Below, one piece after another: positions 59,567 through 64,000 of a stretch of DNA of 64,000 nt. Source of the DNA: Adineta steineri. Its lineage: Eukaryota > Rotifera > Eurotatoria > Adinetida > Adinetidae. The stretch is taken from NCBI GenBank assembly GCA_905250115.1, contig CAJNOI010000132.1, positions 170,170-234,169 of the forward strand, written 5' to 3'. A model generated the notes under the pieces. It was not told the DNA's origin, made no database searches, and worked only from the letters and a program-made list of their open reading frames with translations. The first letter of the stretch is position 1; every line of letters starts with the position of its first letter. A program made the translations under genes and the position numbers.

Positions 59567-59923
59567 TTTAGCATGAGTTTTTTTTTCTTCTTATTTGTAA
59601 TAGCTTAGAATATATGAGAATGACAAATAAGATTTTATCATAGGTTACCTATTTGAAAAAAAATTATTTTGATTTAATAAAAAGATATGATTATATGTAA
59701 TTCATTGACGTTTTTATTATGTGATAGTTTACGACCTCTACCGAATGTGTCTTACACGATAAGATTTATTTGCTTGCTGTCAAAACAAAATTATTAGTCA
59801 TTCTTATTAAGTTTATCTCTATTGTATATTTTTTCCTTGGGAATCCTTATCTTTTCTTTTTCAATGTATTTGTCATTCATGATTGAATATAGAAATTTAT
59901 AGACAAATTTTATCCGTGAAATA
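59567..59923. other. Short intergenic region
   Basis: 357 bp between the sugar transporter and ATG16 genes on the same strand; AT-rich, presumed terminator and promoter, nothing else seen. Confidence 0.5.
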
Positions 59924-62473
59924 ATGGATTGGAAATCAGATATAGTTGGTCAATTAAAAGTTCACAAACATCAATGGAATATTTTCGATGAAATTATAGA
60001 GCATTGTATATAAATATTTATTTATTGTATTGAAATTAAAAAATAAATTTTCTATAGATAATCGTCTTTTGGATAATCATGTTTTTGTTCAAACTCGATG
60101 TGCTAAACTTGAAAAGGATGTTGGTCATTTGCGTTTGGCTAATGCCGGATTAGAAAAAGCATCAGAAGCTAGGTTTGTTTACTTATGAAATTAGAATAAT
60201 TCTATTGTTTTTCTTTAGTCAAGAATTAGCAAATACAAACAGTAAATTATCAGTTGCAACAGAAGAAGTTGTGATGCATTTACGAGAAAAAGGAGAAGTA
60301 AGTAATATAGAATAGATTTTATTTTTAAAAGAATTTGTCTTTAGCTTGCTGGAGAAGTTCTTCGACTTAATCGTGCATTGAGTGAAATGTCTGATAAATT
60401 AGTTAACGAAGAATCAAAGTAAGTATTAACAATTAAGAAAATAATTATTTAAGATTTAAATATTTTTTTGTTTATTAAGAGTTCAACAATATAAAAATGA
60501 AAACGAGCAATTAATTCAGAAATTGGAGAAAACTGAGACCGAATTGAATGATTATATAAATATAAATCGAGTAAAATAATTATTATATTCATTATTGATT
60601 TATTTCTATAATATTGATATTTTTAGATACTTCGAGAGGAATTTATAGCTGCACAAAATAGACTTGATCTATTACAAATAGATTATAGTCGAATGAGACC
60701 AGCTTTTCTAGAATTTGAACAACAATTAGAAACCGAAAGAAGAATAAATAAACAACGTGAAGATGAATTAATAGAATGTAAAAGGGTTCAATTGGAAATG
60801 CTTAATGCAGAAGTTGAACGATATAATAAGTTAATCCATCCATCTTGAAAAATAAAGAAAAGAAGAATACATAATTTTTTTCTTGTTATAGACGAGATCG
60901 AGTTCGTAGAGAATCCAATATTATTGATGGTGATTTAGTAGTGATTACAACATCTCGCACAAGTTCGTCTGATTTCAGTACATCTGGTTTAGTAAATACA
61001 AATAAGTCATCAACAAATGATCATGATACAATGCAAAATTCTACAGGTGAATCTTATAGTCATGATAGAAGAAATACTACAACTAATATATCTCTTGTTG
61101 GAGGAAATATATTTTCAAAGGTCAAAGGTATGTTCAATCTTGGAATAACCAATGTAGCAAATGATAGACTTTATCGAACATCAACATTTTGTGCGGCAGC
61201 TTCAGTTCCAACACGTGAACTTCATCATTGGGTAAGAGTAAAAACAAAATTAAATCTCTTTAAGATAAAAATCGTAACGAAAATTCTACGTAAAGGAAAG
61301 GTTTAATGTCTTAAAAATTGCAATCTCAGTAGATTATTTTTATTTAGGACTGCACTGATTTAGAAGTATATACTCTTTTATTTCAACCATCGGGTTCAAT
61401 ATTAGCTACTGGATGTAGTGATAAAATGATTTATCTATGGGAAATTGCATCATCAGGTCAACCATATAAATATTGTACGCTTCATGGCAGTCATGGTGCA
61501 ATCAATGCACTTGATTTTGATAATGAAGGAGTAAATAAAATATTTATTAACATTATATAATATTTTCTTTTTTAATCATTGAATTAATATTAGAGTCGTC
61601 TATTAGCTGGTTGTTCAGGTGAAAAAGCCTATATTTGGTCTTATGGTGATAATCGAATGCTTAAAGATGTATATGCTGGTCATGAGAAAGTTATACATAC
61701 ATGTAAATTTATATCAGGAACAAAATTAGCAACTGGTAGTGCTGATCGATTAATTAAAATATGGGATCTACAAAGTCGACAATGTACTATTCTTTTAAAA
61801 AAATCAAAACATTTTTCATATTTTTCTTCCTTTTTTTTAAGGTATACAAACATTGTTTGCTGGATCGAAATGTCATGATTTAGTTATAAAAGATGCATCT
61901 GGTACAATCATAAGTGGACATTATGATAAGAAAATTCGTATATGGGATACATCTTCAGATAAATGTCGAACTGAACTACAGTATGATGCGTCAGTAACAT
62001 CATTATCATACAATGCAGGTCTAGAAAAGAAACTTGTTTTATTTTTCTTATTGAATATTATTAATTATTTTTTATTTTCTAGAGAGACAACAATTATTAG
62101 CATGTTTAAAAGATGATACACTTAAATTAATTGATTTAAGACAAAATAATGTTATTTATACATTTAATCATGATCATTTTCAAGTAAGTACTGATACAAC
62201 TAAAGCTATCTTATCGCCGGATGGTCGTTATGCATGTGTTGGTTCTCAAGATGGATCTATAATTATATGGAATACAACAAATGGTATTTGTGAAAAAGTA
62301 TTACTTAAAAATCATACGTATGAAATTAATCTCAATTTGATTTATTAATTAATTCAATTATCCTTTCTTTTTTTTTCTCTAGAACAATGGTTACATCAGT
62401 AGCATGGCATCCGGAAGGAAGATATGTTGCTTCTTGTGAAAAACATCGACGAGTAATTTTATGGAGTGATTAA
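59924..62473 (+). CDS. ATG16L1: Autophagy protein ATG16 (ATG16L1-like)
   Basis: Twelve exons (59924-60005, 60058-60172, 60219-60297, 60345-60418, 60480-60570, 60627-60829, 60892-61231, 61348-61530, 61594-61783, 61842-62018, 62083-62317, 62383-62473); 619 residues, as in ATG16L1 (607). The N-terminal WKSDIVGQLKVHKHQWNIFD is the ATG5-binding helix, followed by a coiled coil (about 40-240) for dimerisation and WIPI/Rab binding. A Ser/Thr/Asn-rich linker (about 245-350) precedes a seven-bladed WD40 propeller (about 356-619), with CIQTLFAGSKCHDL, SGHYDKKIRIWD and LKLIDLRQNNVIYTF closely matching animal ATG16. It scaffolds ATG12-ATG5 for LC3 lipidation on phagophores and single membranes. All introns are short (45-116 bp). 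Confidence 0.94.
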
Positions 62474-62830
62474 CTTATTTTTTTTTCTTTCTTTTGATAA
62501 TTGTTTTCGACAAATCATTCTTTATTTTTTTTGTGATCTTTCGACATACTAGCTAAATTTATGTATATAGTTATGTTATTATTTTATTCTCCAAAAATTC
62601 ATCTTAATTCAGAAGTAATTTATTTTCTTGATCCATTTTATTCTATTCTATCATAATGAAATAAAAATTTGTATATTTATTAAAATGATTATTTGCATGA
62701 ATTCCATGTAATATAAATAAAAAGTCTTGAGGGTGTGAGTATGTTAGCCATAATACACCCACATCCTCAAGGTTATTTTTGTAATTAATTGTCGATTGAT
62801 ATTAAATGATTTATAATTGTTTCAATGCTT
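62474..62830. other. Convergent intergenic spacer with hairpin element
   Basis: 3' flank of ATG16 and of the small minus-strand gene. Contains the hairpin at 62726-62772; otherwise AT-rich. Confidence 0.5.
62726..62772. repeat. TGTGGG hairpin element, compact copy
   Basis: CTTGAGGGTGTGAGT (62726-62740) pairs with CACCCACATCCTCAAG (62757-62772) around a 16-base centre. This is the cleanest small copy and fixes the element ends as CTTGAGG / CCTCAAG. Confidence 0.75.
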
Positions 62831-63103
62831 TTAAGTTTTTACATGATGGTCAATATCAGCTTTTGCTCGATAATAGACTGGAAATTGCTGACTGTAACCA
62901 ATACATGTGGCCTGAATTGCATTAGGTTTGGATTCTTTCGAAAATAATTCATATTCAGCGATCTTCAACCATTCTCTATTAAATATTCTTTTTTTGAACT
63001 TCTTTTTCTTCGATTTATCACTGGATGATATCTGTGACTCGATTGTTACTGATGCTTCACTATCTTCATCTTGATCAATATGGCTATCATTAACAGTAAT
63101 CAT
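62831..63103 (-). CDS. Small zinc-finger remnant, hAT/transposon-type N-terminus
   Basis: A 90-codon frame from ATG 63103 to TAA at 62831-62833. After an acidic, Ser-rich start (QDEDSEASVTIES) and a Lys-rich patch (KSKKKKFKKR) comes FNREWLKIAEYELFSKES, then ATCIGYSQQFPVYYRAKADI, then DHHVKT. This follows the N-terminal BED/TTF-like finger that precedes hAT-type transposases or their domesticated relatives (CxxC...H...HxxT), but the second Cys is replaced and the frame ends where the last zinc ligands and transposase core would come. Most likely a truncated, non-binding remnant. Confidence 0.45.
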   Translation of the reverse strand: MITVNDSHIDQDEDSEASVTIESQISSSDKSKKKKFKKRIFNREWLKIAEYELFSKESKPNAIQATCIGYSQQFPVYYRAKADIDHHVKT

Positions 63104-63589
63104 CTTTTTCTGCTAAGTTCAAATGTTATAGATTATTATATTTTTAACTAACAACGAACAATAGACAGAAGATTGTACACAAGGAATTGACAGATTTGGA
63201 TGATTAGTAAAAAATGCTTCAGAAAGAAAGATATTGGTAAAGAGCGGCCTCAGCAAGTAACTTATATACTGGCCGTTTTTATTAATTACTGGAAATTGGA
63301 GATCGCCATCTTATTAATTTAATTACACATCACTAAGAATTCATCGGATATGTATGAAATGATGATTTATTAGAACTGAGATTGAGTTAAAAATAAAAAG
63401 CAGATAATATTTTAAAAAGCAGAAAAAAAGCAGAAAACATGGCGGCCATGTTCATAAAGTTTTGTTGAAAGTCTTAATATAGAGTGAAGATAAATGTTAG
63501 TGTGTATTGTGTAATGTTTTATAAGAGCAATGTTCGTAGTAGAGTAGTAAGATATTAATGAATAAATAAAGGTTAGTAATCGATCAGTC
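63104..63589. other. Intergenic region
   Basis: About 490 bp without a supported gene. Contains a GC-richer patch (AGCGGCCTCAGCAAG near 63243) and GGCGGCCATG near 63441. No repeat boundary seen. Confidence 0.45.
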
Positions 63590-64000
63590 TTAACAATGTG
63601 AGAGAACGCTGACGGTGGCCGAACCATAGTTTGCAACAACAATATCGGGTTTATTGTCGCTATTCACATCGACGACTGCTACTACCTCTGGACCAGTATC
63701 AACTGGGTAATTAGTTTGATTATTAAAGGTACCATTGCCTGCATTGAGAAGAACGCTGATGGTGTTCGAACTAAAGCATGTAACAATAATATCGGATTTA
63801 TTGTCGCTATTCACATCGACGACTGCTACTGAATATGGTTCAGTACCAACTGTGTAAGTAGTTTGATTATAAAAGGTACCACTGCCTGTGTTGAGAAGAA
63901 CACCGACGTTGTTCGAACCACTGTTTGCAACAACAATATCAGGTTTATTGTCGCTATTCACATCGACGATGGCTACTGAAGATGGACTAGTACCAACTGC
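63590..64000 (-). CDS. FG-GAP/VCBS repeat protein, 3' end (continues beyond the window)
   Basis: The minus-strand frame is open to the window edge at 64000 and ends with TAA at 63590. It contains two complete and one partial copy of a 49-residue (147-bp) repeat: VDVNSDNKPDIVVANSGS, VGVLLNTGSGTFYNQTTY, VGTEPYSVAV. VNSDNKPDI is the calcium-binding DxNxDxxxD-like loop of FG-GAP/VCBS beta-propellers; many bdelloid secreted or membrane proteins consist of these. The third copy breaks off after SVLSHC, in the middle of a blade, so the C-terminus is truncated compared with the repeat consensus, or the gene is decaying. The near-identical repeats would also be prone to copy-number change. Confidence 0.8.
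   Translation of the reverse strand, partial: AVGTSPSSVAIVDVNSDNKPDIVVANSGSNNVGVLLNTGSGTFYNQTTYTVGTEPYSVAVVDVNSDNKSDIIVTCFSSNTISVLLNAGNGTFNNQTNYPVDTGPEVVAVVDVNSDNKPDIVVANYGSATVSVLSHC

Noticed and set aside
1..64000. CRISPR arrays, operons, Shine-Dalgarno sites
   Set aside because: The window is spliced eukaryotic DNA; no regularly spaced direct repeats of CRISPR type were seen.

Overview
The window looks like nuclear DNA of a bdelloid rotifer (Rotaria/Adineta type). It is AT-rich, most introns are 45-60 bp with GTAAGT-like donors and TTTAG/TATAG acceptors, and animal-type genes (tektin, MAP2K7, AMPK gamma, Rab27, DBS-type RhoGEF, ATG16, nuclear receptor, Rel) lie beside protein families expanded in bdelloids (NHL six-blade proteins, FG-GAP proteins, divergent rhodopsin-like GPCRs). 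Short hairpins built from TGTGGG, which as I recall is the bdelloid telomere repeat, are scattered throughout. No CRISPR, operon or tRNA was seen. Exon structures were read by eye from splice sites; for each complete gene the exon lengths sum to a multiple of three with compatible phases, but no transcript supports them.

Layout. 1-6.6 kb: a TA-flanked foldback MITE, the last exon of an NHL protein, a MITE nested inside a TGTGGG hairpin, and two decayed genes. 6.8-16.7 kb: a RING-H2/VWA protein (-), a GPCR (+), an ethanolamine/choline kinase (-), and a six-exon gene (-) that reads as a bifunctional terpene synthase, with a class I terpene cyclase joined to a geranylgeranyl-type prenyltransferase. 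18-25 kb: gene-poor, with an F-box-like fragment, a retroelement relic, an NHL protein with a signal/anchor segment and an assembly gap, and a decayed coding relic. 25-36 kb: tektin (-), MAP2K7 (-), AMPK gamma (+), Rab27 (+). 37-41 kb: a GPCR (+) tail to tail with a secreted EGF/chitin-binding protein (-). 41-47 kb: a 23-exon DBS/MCF2L RhoGEF (+). 47.6-48.9 kb: an unrecognised small gene (-) with a foldback element in an intron. 50-54 kb: a nuclear receptor (+) and a Rel-homology factor (-) with tandemly duplicated exons. 54.6 kb: a TTAA-flanked piggyBac-type MITE. 56-62.5 kb: GPCR, sugar transporter, ATG16 (all +). 62.8-64 kb: a transposon-type zinc-finger remnant and the end of an FG-GAP repeat protein.

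The most notable item is the terpene synthase at 14163-16723. It has every catalytic signature of a class I cyclase (DDxxD, the sensor arginine 46 residues before the NSE triad, NSE, RY pair) followed, through a short polar linker, by a full GGPP-synthase-like domain. That is the architecture of fungal chimeric di/sesterterpene synthases. A 41-nt mini-exon in the linker determines whether the two halves are read as one protein. The remaining genes are unlinked housekeeping, signalling or receptor genes with no obvious joint pathway.
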